A stretch of 64,000 nt of DNA from Plastoroseomonas hellenica (GCF_018129085.1 NZ_JAAGBB010000008.1:116796-180795), one strand, 5' to 3'. Numbered from the stretch's first letter, positions 46,784 through 57,111 are shown. Made by a program: numbers and translations. Notes: generated by a model from the sequence alone, not told the origin.

Positions 46784-47145
46784 CCGTCCGGTTGCCGGAG
46801 CCGGGGCCGAAGCCCTCCGTCGGCGCGCCTAGGGCTGCTATCGCCTGAGGCTCTGCCCCGACAGAGGCCCGGGCGACGTGCTCGGCCGCTATCGCGCGAC
46901 CTCCGTACAGCGCAGGCCTGGTGGCCGCAGCCCTACGCCGGCATCGGCGCCGCTTCCGCGCGTCCGAGCTGGGAAGAACCTGAACTCCGGGTCCAGCAGC
47001 ATCCGCCATCGGAACGCCGACATGGCAACGCGCGAAACGTCGTGCGGCCGCCGCAGGGAGGAGGATCACCCTTCCTCACCCCGTGTTGCGCTTCCCTTCG
47101 GATTATCCGCGCGTTTCCCTACTACAACGCCGAAGGGAGGAGGTT
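46784..47145. other. intergenic, no supported gene
   Basis: Chance frames only. The receiver frame is open from 47083, but the first 20 codons are not conserved-looking. Confidence 0.5.
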
Positions 47146-47541
47146 GTGACAGATGCGGCGCGGATGACGGTCCTCATCGTCGAGGACGAATGGATCATTG
47201 CGGAAATCGTGGAGCAGCAGCTACGAACTGCGGGCTACGACGTCCTGGGCCCGGCGTCCAATGTCGCGGCGGCGATGAAGCTGTTGGACAAGGTGAAGCC
47301 GCACTTCGCGATCCTGGACGTGCAGCTCAGGGGTGAGCGATCTTACGCGGTCGCCGACGCGCTTCTTGCGCTGGGCGTCCCATTCCTGTTTGCGACGGCA
47401 TACACCGCGTCGGTTCTGCCAGAGCACCTAGCCTCTCGACCTCAGTTGTCGAAGCCGTTCGCGACGAGCGCGCTGCTCGCCGCGCTCAGTGATCTTCAGC
47501 AGCGAACTGAGGCGGAGATGGGGAGCCAACGCGGCGCCTAG
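47146..47541 (+). CDS. single-domain response regulator
   Basis: A 131 aa receiver with VEDEWIIAEIVEQQL, phospho-acceptor D58 in AILDVQLRGE, FATAYT and LSKPFA. It belongs to the same subfamily as 13614, 39414 and 42492. The start is a GTG at 47146, selected because GGGAGGAGGTT is ideally placed; an ATG lies six codons later. No kinase is adjacent, so the HWE kinase at 40540 is a candidate donor. Confidence 0.88.
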   Translation: MTDAARMTVLIVEDEWIIAEIVEQQLRTAGYDVLGPASNVAAAMKLLDKVKPHFAILDVQLRGERSYAVADALLALGVPFLFATAYTASVLPEHLASRPQLSKPFATSALLAALSDLQQRTEAEMGSQRGA

Positions 47542-48355
47542 GAAGATCGCCCGCGGAGGAGGATCACCGAGCGGAGCAGACCGCCTTTCTCGGTAGCTTC
47601 GCTTGAACGATGCACGTCAGCAGCTCGGCCGAGGCTTTGCTGACCGTGGCATCTTGGCTTTTCCGGCAATCACCCCCGGCATTCGCAGGTTCGCGGTCAC
47701 GTAAGCAGGAGGTTCCGCGACCACGAGATCTGGCCGAAGCTGGACTGGTGGCCGGTTGCCGAGGTTGCGACGACAGGGTTGCGCCGACGCATGGGACAGT
47801 GTCAGGAGTTGGCATTGGCTGGTTGGACCCGCACAGGACGTTGGACACCGCCTCGCACGCAAGGCCGGGCCGTGGCTCCGCCGAAAGTTCCGCGCAGGCG
47901 TGGGCGTGCCATACGCCGTCAGCGGCGGCACCTCCAAACTCGAGCATCTGAAGCGGCACCTTGGCCGTCGTGCTTGCGCCGTAGCGCTTCTCAGGGCGGC
48001 CGGCCTTGGCGAGCCAATCGGCGCAGCAGGAGCGGAATGCGCAGCGGATGCCTCCGCGGGAAGCGCCAATCGGTCACTGCCTGAACATGTGGCGCAGCGG
48101 CTGATCGCCCGGAGGGTCACTTTCGGCGCTGCATTCCCGAGCACTGCCCGCACGGGTGGGCCAGGCACTGGTCAGCCGGTTCGACCATGGCGAGACGGAG
48201 GACTCCGGCGCGTCGGCGCGCTAACCCGCGCTCAGGGGGGATCTCTACCCCTGAAGCTAGACAACCAAGCTTGAAAGCGAGCGAAGCGCGGCACTTTGCC
48301 GGCCGTGGCAGGATGCGATGCAGCGGCTCAGTCCCTACCAGGCAAGGAGGTGAGC
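47542..48355. other. long stretch without a supported gene
   Basis: 814 bases. No remnant of cytochrome oxidase subunit II is visible, although that gene would be expected next to subunit I. An inverted repeat lies at 48232-48254. Confidence 0.5.
48232..48254. promoter_or_regulatory. inverted repeat upstream of the oxidase gene
   Basis: TCAGGGG (48232-48238) and CCCCTGA (48248-48254) form a perfect 7-bp inverted repeat with a 9-base spacer, about 100 bases before the oxidase start. It may be an operator or an mRNA hairpin. Confidence 0.4.
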
Positions 48356-49966
48356 GTGGCGCAAGCGCATGAGTTCCGCCCGACGGCGCCGGACAGTCAT
48401 GACATCCACGACCATGCGCCTGGATTCGCCGCAAGGTGGCTGTTCTCGACGAACCACAAGGACATCGGAACGCTCTATCTCCTATTCTCAATGATCTCAG
48501 CTGTCGTGGCGGTCGCATTCTCCATGCTGATGCGCGTCGAGCTCGCCGAGCCCGGAATGCAGATCTTCGCAGACGGCCAAGCCTGGAACACCTTCGTCAG
48601 CGTACACGGACTGGCGATGATTTTCTTCGTGGTCATGCCCGCGCTGATCGGCGGCTTCGGAAACTGGTTTGTGCCGATCATGATCGGCGCGCCGGACATG
48701 GCCTTTCCGCGCCTCAACAACATCAGCTTCTGGCTGCTCATCCCGGCCGTCGCCATGCTGTACGGCAGCCTTTTCGTCGGGTCGGGTGCCGGTGCCGGCT
48801 GGACGCTCTACCCGCCGCTTTCGACGAACACCTACCACGCCGAGCTGGCGATGGACCTGCAGCTCTTCTCCTTGCACCTGTCGGGTGCGAGTTCACTGCT
48901 AGCCGCTGTGAACTTCATCACGACCATCCTGAACATGCGCGCACCAGGGATGACCATGCATAAGATGCCGCTGTTTGTATGGTCGCAGTTGGTCACGGCA
49001 TTCCTGCTCCTACTCGCGCTTCCTGTCCTCGCCGGGGCGATCACCATGCTTCTGACCGACCGTATGTTCGGCACGGCGTTCTTCAAGCCTGAGGGCGGGG
49101 GTGATCCGGTGCTGTTTCAGCACCTCTTCTGGTTCTTTGGTCATCCAGAGGTCTACATCGTGATTCTGCCAGCCTTCGGCATCATCAGCCACGTGCTTTC
49201 GACCTTCAGCCGCAAGCCGATCTTCGGCTATCTCGGCATGGTCTATGCGATGGTTGCAATCGGTGTGGTCGGGTTCGTGGTTTGGGCCCACCACATGTTC
49301 ACCTCCGGTATCGATGTCGACACCCGCGCGTATTTCGCCGCTGCGACGATGGTTGTCGCCGTGCCGACGGGCATCAAGATCTTCTCCTGGATCGCGACCA
49401 TATGGGGCGGGGCGATTCAGCTTAAGACGCCGATGCTTTTCGCACTCGGGTTCCTGCTCACCTTCACCGTCGGCGGAGTCACCGGTGTGAAGCTCGCCAA
49501 CCCCGGAGTAGATATCATCCTCCACAACACCTACTACGTCGTCGCACACTTCCACTACGTGATGGCCATGGCGGCCGGCTTCGCGATCTTCGCGGGCTTC
49601 TACTACTGGATCGGGAAAATGAGCGGTCGCCAATATCCCGAGCTCCTCGGGAAAATTCATTTCTGGCTGTTTTTTGTGGGCGTTAACATCACGTTCTTCC
49701 CGATGCACTTTCTAGGCGCGCAAGGGATGCCACGCCGCTACCCCGATTACCCCGAGGCGTTTGCCTCCTGGCATGGTGTGGCTTCCGCCGGCGCTTTGGT
49801 GACCGGCGCATCCTTCCTGCTATTCCTTGTGGTGGTCGCCCGCACGCTATGGGCTGGGCAGCGCGCCGCAGGGAATCCTTGGGGCGAAGGCGCCACAACA
49901 CTCGAGTGGCAAGTGAGCAGCCCTCCGCCTTTCCACACCTTCGAAGACCTGCCGCGCGTCAGATAG
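48356..49966 (+). CDS. ctaD: cytochrome c oxidase subunit I (aa3 type), lone gene
   Basis: A 536 aa haem-copper oxidase subunit I with 12 predicted helices. The metal-site histidines are in [20 protein letters not shown] and [14 protein letters not shown] (the His-x-x-x-Tyr cross-link), then [10 protein letters not shown] and [26 protein letters not shown] at the N-terminus and the D-channel NNISFW are also typical. It is the catalytic subunit that reduces oxygen and pumps protons. Subunits II and III and assembly genes are missing on both sides, which is unusual. The start is a GTG at 48356, preceded by AGGAGGTGAGC. A frameshifted NADH dehydrogenase gene follows. Confidence 0.95.
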   Translation: MAQAHEFRPTAPDSHDIHDHAPGFAARWLFSTNHKDIGTLYLLFSMISAVVAVAFSMLMRVELAEPGMQIFADGQAWNTFVSVHGLAMIFFVVMPALIGGFGNWFVPIMIGAPDMAFPRLNNISFWLLIPAVAMLYGSLFVGSGAGAGWTLYPPLSTNTYHAELAMDLQLFSLHLSGASSLLAAVNFITTILNMRAPGMTMHKMPLFVWSQLVTAFLLLLALPVLAGAITMLLTDRMFGTAFFKPEGGGDPVLFQHLFWFFGHPEVYIVILPAFGIISHVLSTFSRKPIFGYLGMVYAMVAIGVVGFVVWAHHMFTSGIDVDTRAYFAAATMVVAVPTGIKIFSWIATIWGGAIQLKTPMLFALGFLLTFTVGGVTGVKLANPGVDIILHNTYYVVAHFHYVMAMAAGFAIFAGFYYWIGKMSGRQYPELLGKIHFWLFFVGVNITFFPMHFLGAQGMPRRYPDYPEAFASWHGVASAGALVTGASFLLFLVVVARTLWAGQRAAGNPWGEGATTLEWQVSSPPPFHTFEDLPRVR

Positions 49967-50219
49967 CGCTTTGGGGCGTCGTGCCGGCCAGTCGCCGGAG
50001 GCAAGCTCAGGACGATGAACCGAGACCGTACGTCACCCGTCGGTGTCAAACTTGGCCGGTTCGCCCAGTGGAACTGGTGGCTTGCTGCAGCATTGCCGCT
50101 GCAGACCGGCCGGCGTGGCGAGCCGTCCGGCGATCTCGGGCGGACGGCGGGGCGCGCCGCCTCCCACGCTTGCGGCATCTGTAAATCCAGGTAGAGCCGC
50201 TGGAAGACGAGGAGTTGGC

Positions 50220-51573
50220 ATGGGAGATCTTACGAGCGCGGGTCGCCTTCGCGTCGTCGTCGTAGGAGCGGGTTTCGGTGGGCTAGAGGCGGTACGCGCG
50301 TTGGCGCGCGCGAATGCCGACGTCACGCTCATCGACAGGAATAACCACCACGTCTTCCAGCCACTGCTTTACCAAGTGGCGACGGCCGCCTTGTCTCCGG
50401 GCGACATTGCATGGCCTGTGCGGTCCATCTTCCGGCGCCAGGCCAACGTCACGGTTGTCATGGCCGATGTGGACGGGGTTGATGCGGAGCGACGCGTCGT
50501 CCACGCCGACGGAGGACCCGCTTTTCCCTACGACATACTTGTGCTCGCGACAGGAGCAACCCACTCCTACTTCGGTCATGAAGAGTGGGCGACGGCCGCA
50601 CCCGGCTTGAAGACGATTGACGACGCGACGGACATTCGTCGGCGGTTGCTGCTCGCCTTCGAGCGGGCCGAAATCGCGACGGACGAGATGGAGCGCCGGC
50701 GCCTGCTCACGTTCATCGTGGTGGGTGGCGGGCCGACCGGCGTTGAACTGGCGGGCGCCATGGTGGAACTCGCGCGGCACTCTCTGGCCCGCGACTTTCG
50801 CCGTATCGACCCCGCTGCTGCTCGGGTCGTGCTGATCGAGGCGGGACCACGCCTCCTGCCTACCCTCCCGGAGCAGCTTTCGGTGGTTGCGCGCAGAGCG
50901 CTCGAACGCATGGGGGTGCAGGTTCTGGCGGGCACTCGGGTTACCGGATGCGAAGCGGGAGTGGTTCACTGTGGCGAGGATCGAATCGCCGCAAGCACCA
51001 TAGTCTGGGCCGCGGGCGTCGTAGCGTCTCCCGCTGGCGCATGGGATCGGCACCGAGCGCGACCGGGCTGGCCGACTGCGGGTCGAGCCGGATCTCACCG
51101 TCCCAGGACATCCAGAGATCTTTGCCGTCGGCGATTTGGCGGGCGCAGTCAACGCAGACGGGCGGCCGGTCCCGGGCGTGGCGCCGGCAGCCAAGCAGAT
51201 GGGGCGCTACGTCGGGCGGGTGATTGCCGCACGTGCAGGCCGGCGCAAGGCACCTGCGCCGTTCCGATATCGCCACCACGGCGACCTGGCCACGATCGGG
51301 CGTCGGTCAGCCGTGGTCGCAATGGACGGCGTGCGGTTGACGGGGTTGCTCGGCTGGATCTTCTGGAGTGCGGCCCACGTCTGGTATCTGATCGGCTTCC
51401 GAAGCCGGGTGGTGGTCACGTTCGAATGGGCCTGGAGCTATGTCACGGCCCAGCGCGGGGCTCGGCTCATCACCCGGGAACCACGACGCCTCGAGCAGGC
51501 GGCACAACCGCTGCCCGCGCAGCTCCGGCCAACAACGGGCAGGGTGCCCACCGTCCACGAGCTGAAGGCATAA
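50220..51573 (+). pseudogene. ndh: type II NADH dehydrogenase, frameshifted
   Basis: The FAD fold (RVVVVGAGFGGLEAVRALAR), NHHVFQPLLYQVATAALSPG, the NAD fold (TFIVVGGGPTGVELAGAM) and the C-terminal amphipathic region (GLLGWIFWSAAHVWYLIGF) are those of NDH-2, which passes electrons from NADH to quinone at the membrane surface without proton pumping. At 51043-51045 the run GGG holds one base too many: reading TGG-ATC-GGC-ACC instead of TGG-GAT-CGG restores GAWIGTERDRAGRLRVEPDL and the rest of the family. Restored length about 450 aa, start ATG 50220. Either a real single-base insertion or a sequencing error in a homopolymer. The unrepaired frame ends at 51692 with meaningless sequence. Confidence 0.85.
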
Positions 51574-52126
51574 GCAGCTCCAACCTGGGGCGCCATTGCT
51601 CGCCCATGTCTGCGTCCGCAGCCATGCAGACGCTGACTCGACTCACGCAAGCTTTGGTTCAAGCGAAGTCGCCACACGTCAGGCGCCTGTGAGACGAAGG
51701 CGTCTCACTGCCAATGGTGATCATCCAGGAGTGGCGTCGGCGCTGGCCGTGCGCAAGCCTGCTTGCGACGACGGCAGCGTGACCATCTCGACCGACCCGA
51801 TGCCCGGGATGGACCTGAGGGGCGGGTGCGGATGGTCTTCCCCGGCAGGCGCGGCAGCGGTCCGCAACTGCGTATTCGCGTTGCACAGTCCGGCCCGAAC
51901 GACGGCAATGTGCAATGCCCGTCACGATGACCCACAGAGATGTCCCATTTGCTCCCGGGGCTCGATACCGACCTTCTCGCGCTCACGCTGCGCCGTCACC
52001 TGTGCTCGGACCTCGCCCGACTGCTCTGAACTTCCGCCACAAAACCTCGTTCTTCGCCTAGCCGCTCCGGCTGCGCGGTTCTCCGCGTTCCACGCCACCG
52101 CCACGCAAGAGTCAGGTCCGCGCAAC
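51574..52126. other. intergenic, no supported gene
   Basis: Open frames exist on both strands, including the upstream part of the methyltransferase frame, but they lack protein-like sequence. Confidence 0.5.
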
Positions 52127-52762
52127 ATGACGCCACCCGATGCTTCCTCCTCCCTCACCGTCGATGCCAAGCGCGGGGAGGCAGAAGCCAGGCCGAAGGG
52201 CAGTCGCGGCGTGGCCCTCTTCTTCCGGCGCTGGATGGCCAACCCGCTCCGCATGGGATCGGTGATCCCCTCCTCTCCGGCACTCTGCAAACGCCTCGTC
52301 CGCCAGGCCTGGCCGAAGGATGGCGAGATGGTGCTGGAACTCGGCTCCGGCACCGGCGTCATCGCCCGCGCGCTCCTCGCCGCCGGCCTGGCACCCGAGC
52401 GGCTGGTGGTGGTCGAGATCGAGCCCGACATGGCTGAGATGCTGCGCGAGACCATGCCTGGCGTCACCGTCATCGAAGGGGATGCCCGCGAACTGCCGCG
52501 GCTGCTGCCCCAGCGCCTGCAGGACCGGATCGGCACCGTGATCTGCGGCATCCCCCTGGTTCTGCTGCCGGTCACCGAACAGCGCCGCTTCATCGATGCC
52601 ATGCAGGCCGTCGCCCCCGGCCGCGGCTTCCTCCACTACTCCTACTGCGCCACCTCACCCCTGCCCTGGAAGAAGCACGACCTGGCCGCGAAGCGCGAGG
52701 AATGGACGCCGCTCAACTTCCCGCCCGCCAGCGTGTGGCGGTACACGCCGCGAGTTGCGTGA
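52127..52762 (+). CDS. PmtA-like phospholipid N-methyltransferase
   Basis: A 211 aa class I SAM-dependent methyltransferase. The N-terminal FFRRWMANPLRMGSVIPSSP and the SAM motif MVLELGSGTGVIARALLAAG, followed by VVVEIEPDMAEML and ICGIPLVLLP, match the rhizobial-type phosphatidylethanolamine N-methyltransferase family, which makes phosphatidylcholine precursors. Activity on other lipids cannot be excluded. The ATG at 52127 is weakly supported by its ribosome site but fits the family length (about 200 aa). Codon choice is even more G/C-ending than in neighbouring genes. Confidence 0.82.
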   Translation: MTPPDASSSLTVDAKRGEAEARPKGSRGVALFFRRWMANPLRMGSVIPSSPALCKRLVRQAWPKDGEMVLELGSGTGVIARALLAAGLAPERLVVVEIEPDMAEMLRETMPGVTVIEGDARELPRLLPQRLQDRIGTVICGIPLVLLPVTEQRRFIDAMQAVAPGRGFLHYSYCATSPLPWKKHDLAAKREEWTPLNFPPASVWRYTPRVA

Positions 52763-53174
52763 CGGTATCAGCGAAGACCGCCTCGGACCGAGCCGAGCCG
52801 GTCATGCCGCTCCGTGGGTTGGGTACGGCGTCGCTTCGCGTTGACCAAGTCTGTCGCCGGGGAGAGTCGGCGTCATGCTCGTGTCGCACGAGCGGGTACG
52901 CCATTCTGACGCGGCGCTGCAACGTCGCGCCGGCAGCCGTGCTTCGCAAACCGAATGAGCGGCTGGTGCGGGCCAGTATTCAAAATGCGCACGCGGGCTC
53001 AAGGGCGTCTAGTATTTTTGGCGCATCTGCAACCCTTGCAGATATGCCAGGCGCTCAGCAGACGGATCCGCAGTACAGCGATATGTAGTGAACGAATTAG
53101 AGCGCTGCGCGTTGTATTCGCGGCGGGTCGGAGCCGGCAGTGGTGCGGGTCACTCGGCCCCGGAGGCAAGGTTC
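52763..53174. other. intergenic, no supported gene
   Basis: This lies upstream of trehalose-6-phosphate synthase. The synthase frame is open from 53088 (GTG), but this part lacks a ribosome site and conserved sequence. Confidence 0.5.
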
Positions 53175-54500
53175 TTGGCGCGCCTGGTAATCGTATCGAA
53201 TCGCGTGCCGCCGCCCCATACGCGCGGCGCGCAGGCGGGCGGCCTCACCGTGGCGCTGAAGGACGCGCTGCGTCGACGGGAGGCGATGTGGTTCGGCTGG
53301 TCGGGAGATATCGCCGATCCGCCGGGGGCGCCGCACAGCGTCACCGTCGGGCGCCATCGCTACGTGACCCTGGACCTGACGCCTGATGAGGAGCGGCTTT
53401 ACTACACGGGCTACAGCAACGGCACGCTCTGGCCGATGCTGCACTACCGCGTCGGCCTGCTCGAGTTCCGGCGCGAGGAGGAGGAGGCGTGGCGCGCGGT
53501 CAATAAGCGCTTCGCGCGCCGCCTGCTGCCGCTGCTGCGGCCGGACGACATCATCTGGGTGCACGACTTCCACCTGATCCCGCTGCTGCGCTGCCTGCGC
53601 GACCTTGGCGCGCAGCAGCGCCTGGGTTTCTTCCTGCATGTTCCCTTCCCGCCGCCGGCGTTGTTCGCGGCGCTGCCGCGGTCCGAGGCGCTGCTGCGGG
53701 ACCTGGGCGCCGCGGACCTGATTGGCATGCAGACGCAAGGCGACGCCATGCACCTGTCGGCGGCGCTCGCGGAATTCGGGATCGAGACGCCGGTCGGGGC
53801 CTATCCGGTTGGAATCGATACCGCGGGGTTCTCCCGCGCCGCTGCCGCCGCCCTGACCAAGCGCGAGACGACGCGGCTGATCGCCAGCCTGGGAGGCCGG
53901 TCGCTGATCCTCGGCGTCGATCGCCTCGATTACAGCAAGGGCCTGCCGCACCGGCTGCGCGGCTATGGGGCGCTGCTGCGGCGCTTCCCGGAACATCGCA
54001 AGCGCGTCACCTTCCTGCAGGCCGCCCCGGTCTCGCGCGGGCAGGTGGCGCAGTATCGCGCGCTGCGCCGGGAACTCGACGAACTTGCCGGCCGCATCAA
54101 TGGCGAGCATGCGGAATTCGACTGGATGCCGCTGCGCTGGCTGACCCGACCGCTGGCGCGCAGCTTGGTCGCCGGCTTCCTGCGCCATGCGCGGGTCGGG
54201 CTGGTCACGCCGTTGCACGACGGCATGAACCTGGTCGCGAAGGAATTCGTCGCGTCCCAGGATCCCGAGGATCCCGGCGTCCTCGTGCTGTCCCGCTTCG
54301 CCGGCGCGGCGGCGGAGCTCTCGGGTGCGCTGCTGGTCAACCCGCACGATCCCGAGGACATCACGGAAGCCCTGCACCAGGCGCTGACGATGCCGCTCGC
54401 GGAGCGGCGCGAGCGCTGGCAGGGCGACTGGCAGGCGTTGTCGAACCCACCGGGCGGCAACTGGGCGCAGGCCTTCCTGGAGCGACTCTCCCGCAGCTAG
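53175..54500 (+). CDS. otsA: alpha,alpha-trehalose-phosphate synthase
   Basis: A 441 aa GT20 enzyme making trehalose-6-phosphate from UDP-glucose and glucose-6-phosphate. N-terminal ARLVIVSNRVPPPHTRGAQA and GGLTVALKDAL, then IIWVHDFHLIPLLRCL, LGFFLHVPFPPP, the donor-site GVDRLDYSKGLPHRLRG and HDGMNLVAKEFVASQDPEDP are all present. I place the start at the TTG of 53175, since GGAGGCAAGGTTC precedes it and the family begins with this strand; a GTG at 53088 would add 29 unconserved residues. No trehalose-phosphatase (otsB) gene lies nearby. Trehalose protects against drying and osmotic stress. Confidence 0.93.
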   Translation: MARLVIVSNRVPPPHTRGAQAGGLTVALKDALRRREAMWFGWSGDIADPPGAPHSVTVGRHRYVTLDLTPDEERLYYTGYSNGTLWPMLHYRVGLLEFRREEEEAWRAVNKRFARRLLPLLRPDDIIWVHDFHLIPLLRCLRDLGAQQRLGFFLHVPFPPPALFAALPRSEALLRDLGAADLIGMQTQGDAMHLSAALAEFGIETPVGAYPVGIDTAGFSRAAAAALTKRETTRLIASLGGRSLILGVDRLDYSKGLPHRLRGYGALLRRFPEHRKRVTFLQAAPVSRGQVAQYRALRRELDELAGRINGEHAEFDWMPLRWLTRPLARSLVAGFLRHARVGLVTPLHDGMNLVAKEFVASQDPEDPGVLVLSRFAGAAAELSGALLVNPHDPEDITEALHQALTMPLAERRERWQGDWQALSNPPGGNWAQAFLERLSRS

Positions 54501-54662
54501 ACCGCGCACAATGGTCCCGGCCGCCGCCGCTCAGCATGGTGGGCCGATCGCTGGTCCTGGTCGCTGCAACTGCCAGGGTCGCCCGGACGCAATCCGCTCA
54601 CCTTCCGCCATTTCGCGCGTTCAGGTAGGGCGCGGGAATCTACCCGGCCAAGGGACTGGCCA

Positions 54663-55418
54663 ATGACTTTCCTTCGTTCGATGCTCTTCAATCTGCTGTT
54701 CCTCCCGTTTACCGCTCTCGCCTGTATCGTCGGACAGGTTTTGCTGCTCGGGCCACCGGTGCGGATACAGGCGTACGCGCGCGGTTGGGCGCGCGGGGTC
54801 CTTTGGCTGCTGCGGACCACCTGCGGTATCGGGGTCCGGATCGAAGGTCGTGAGCATCTGCCGTACGGCGCCGCTGTCATCGCTTCCAAGCACCAGTCGA
54901 CCTTCGATGCGATCATCTGGCTGCTCGTGGTGGACTGCCCTGCCTATGTGCTCAAACAGGAGCTTATAAGACCGCCGCTCTGGGGAACTCTGGTGCAACG
55001 TTGCGGGCATATTGCGGTCGAGAGGAAAGGCGGCGTCGCAGCGCTGCGCGGCCTAGTCCGGGCGAGCCAGGCGGTGCTTGCAGCGCAGCGCAAGATTGTC
55101 ATCTTCCCTGAAGGCACCCGTACTGAGCCCGGGCAACGCGCACGGTATCATCCTGGCGTGGCGGCGATAGCGGAAGCGCGCCGGGTGCCGCTCGTGCCGG
55201 TGGCGACCGACAGCGGCCGTTTCTGGAGGCGGCGTGCTTTTCACAAGCAACCAGGCACTATCACGGTTTCCATCCTGCCGCCGCTACCTGCCAACCTGCC
55301 GCGCGCTGCGCTCATGGAGCGCCTGCAGGCGGTGATCGAGGCGGAAACGGCGCGGCTCTACGACTCACCCGCCTCAGGTTCTGGCCATGAGCGCGGAGGG
55401 CTCTTTCGCGGGCAATGA
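54663..55418 (+). CDS. plsC: 1-acylglycerol-3-phosphate acyltransferase
   Basis: A 251 aa membrane-associated acyltransferase that makes phosphatidic acid. One N-terminal hydrophobic helix (MLFNLLFLPFTALACIVGQV) is followed by the catalytic HX4D motif in IASKHQSTFDAIIWL and the acceptor-binding FPEGTR in KIVIFPEGTRTEPGQRARYH. Standard length. It has no operon partner beyond otsA 162 bases upstream; with the PmtA-like gene it suggests membrane-lipid remodelling in this region. Confidence 0.92.
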   Translation: MTFLRSMLFNLLFLPFTALACIVGQVLLLGPPVRIQAYARGWARGVLWLLRTTCGIGVRIEGREHLPYGAAVIASKHQSTFDAIIWLLVVDCPAYVLKQELIRPPLWGTLVQRCGHIAVERKGGVAALRGLVRASQAVLAAQRKIVIFPEGTRTEPGQRARYHPGVAAIAEARRVPLVPVATDSGRFWRRRAFHKQPGTITVSILPPLPANLPRAALMERLQAVIEAETARLYDSPASGSGHERGGLFRGQ

Positions 55419-55710
55419 TGACGGCGGCAGCCGGTCATGACGGTGCGGTCGTCCCCGCGGACCCATCCGGACAGCAGGGCCGTCTGCGGCATCGCACGGT
55501 CGACTTCGGCTGGTGCGCGGCCTCGGTCGCCAGGGCCATTCAGCGCCATCAACTTCCAATGCCGGCCACTGCGACACCTCTATCGAGGCGGCGCCTCACA
55601 GGCGTCGAGCAAATGCAAAGCGGCCCGGCGGGCGCGCGCTCTCCATTGCAGGCCAGCGCGGCACGTCGGCAGGATGCTGGCGCGGGGTGAGGGTTCGAAG
55701 GTGACCTGAC

Positions 55711-57111
55711 TTAGGCTCTGCGGACGGCGACAGCAATGTCGCCACCTGAAAGGGTGACGGGTAGGGTCAAACCTGCCGATGCGGCCGTCACCTCCTGACG
55801 ACCAGTCATCTGTCCTTCTCGCGTATTCCAGTAGGTCGCCTGATAGGGGCCTGACGTGAGCCCGGGCACCTGCACGGCGGCCACGATCTCACCTTCACCT
55901 ACCACCTGACGCAGGCCGCCCACCGCGGGCGCAAGGTCCTGCCGCAACAGCCAGACCAACGCCTGCGCGGCATCGCCACAGCCAAAAGCCTTCAGCCGGG
56001 GATTATCGACCTTCAATTGATCATTCAGATTGCGGCGATCGAAGCGCGGCCAATCGATCAGAGGGAGGAAGTCCGCGAGCGCTCGCTGGGCACGCCGCAT
56101 CCCCCCGGTCAGCACATGCGGAGTGCGGTTCGGCCAGCGCATGCCTCCGCCAGCACCGCCTGAGGCAAGGTGCGCCCACTGCATATGACGAAAATACTCG
56201 TCATCGAAAGCTTCGGGCAATGTGCGGTGGCGATCCTTGAAGTGGTGAATCGGCCCGTGCTCAGAGTCGAAGAAGGGACGCTGATCGGTGATCTCGCGTA
56301 ACGCCTCCTGCGTCAGCCGCCCGACGGCGATCGCCGGTGTCACCGTGTCGCGCGGATCGTCGATCGTGCCTTCCTCGTAGAAGTGGCTGTTGGCGAAATC
56401 CAGGCACTGATGGCGAAATACAGGATCGACGGTCCAGGGCTTCCAGATCAGCTCCGGCCCGAATATCGAGACGCATTGCAGATGCGCCTTTCCATGCAGG
56501 CGCATCTCGATCTCGCGCAGGAAAGGACTGACGTCGTCGATAAACTCCGCAAAGGCGTCCGCCTTGTTGTCGGCCTGGGCAGGATGCATCTCGTTCCAGA
56601 GATCCCAGGCGAAGATCACTCCACTGCCACCCCAGCGGTCGGTCGCGAAGGCCAGGCGCGCCTTCACCGCCTTTCGAGTGGCCGGGCAGATCAGCAGCTG
56701 CTCGCGGGCATCACAGGGGCCCCCATTGGCGGCGTTGTAGGGATGGTGCCGCCACCTCGTCCAGGTGAAGAACGTATCATACGGCGTCAGCAGCACGCGC
56801 ATCCCCACTCTGCCGCACAGCGCGAAAAGATCGTCCCAGAGTTGCACCATCGCTGGCACAAATCGGCCGACCGGCCGCTCCAGATATCTGTGCCGGCCTT
56901 GTGCATATTCCAGCATCAGCCGCAGACAGGTCACGCCATGGTCCCGCAGGTGTCGGAGGTGCTGTTCTACGGCCGGTAAGTCGCGGCGGTGGAAGAGCCC
57001 TGCGAGTTCCGGCCAGGTTATCGCGTCATTCTGGCCGATCGGCGTCCAGGCCTCGCCGGTACCGGTTACGAAGTAGGGCGCGCCCGGCGCACGCGTGATC
57101 CACGGGAGCAT
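55711..57111 (-). CDS. GH5-like glycoside hydrolase (cellulase/mannanase fold)
   Basis: A 466 aa TIM-barrel hydrolase without an apparent signal peptide. Acid/base in IFAWDLWNEMHPAQ (the conserved NE) and a probable nucleophile in RPFFDSEHGPIHHF, with HGVTCLRLMLEYAQ on an early strand. The C-terminal about 100 residues form a small beta-sandwich-like domain. The specificity is unknown. The start at 57111 was chosen because AAGGATGCCG places the ribosome site correctly; an ATG two codons earlier lies on top of it. Confidence 0.8.
   Translation of the reverse strand: MLPWITRAPGAPYFVTGTGEAWTPIGQNDAITWPELAGLFHRRDLPAVEQHLRHLRDHGVTCLRLMLEYAQGRHRYLERPVGRFVPAMVQLWDDLFALCGRVGMRVLLTPYDTFFTWTRWRHHPYNAANGGPCDAREQLLICPATRKAVKARLAFATDRWGGSGVIFAWDLWNEMHPAQADNKADAFAEFIDDVSPFLREIEMRLHGKAHLQCVSIFGPELIWKPWTVDPVFRHQCLDFANSHFYEEGTIDDPRDTVTPAIAVGRLTQEALREITDQRPFFDSEHGPIHHFKDRHRTLPEAFDDEYFRHMQWAHLASGGAGGGMRWPNRTPHVLTGGMRRAQRALADFLPLIDWPRFDRRNLNDQLKVDNPRLKAFGCGDAAQALVWLLRQDLAPAVGGLRQVVGEGEIVAAVQVPGLTSGPYQATYWNTREGQMTGRQEVTAASAGLTLPVTLSGGDIAVAVRRA

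Noticed and set aside
53097..54509. A 470-codon open frame antisense to otsA
   Set aside because: It mirrors a highly G/C-ending gene. The sequence is Arg/Gln/Pro-rich without domains, and the plus strand encodes an unmistakable enzyme.
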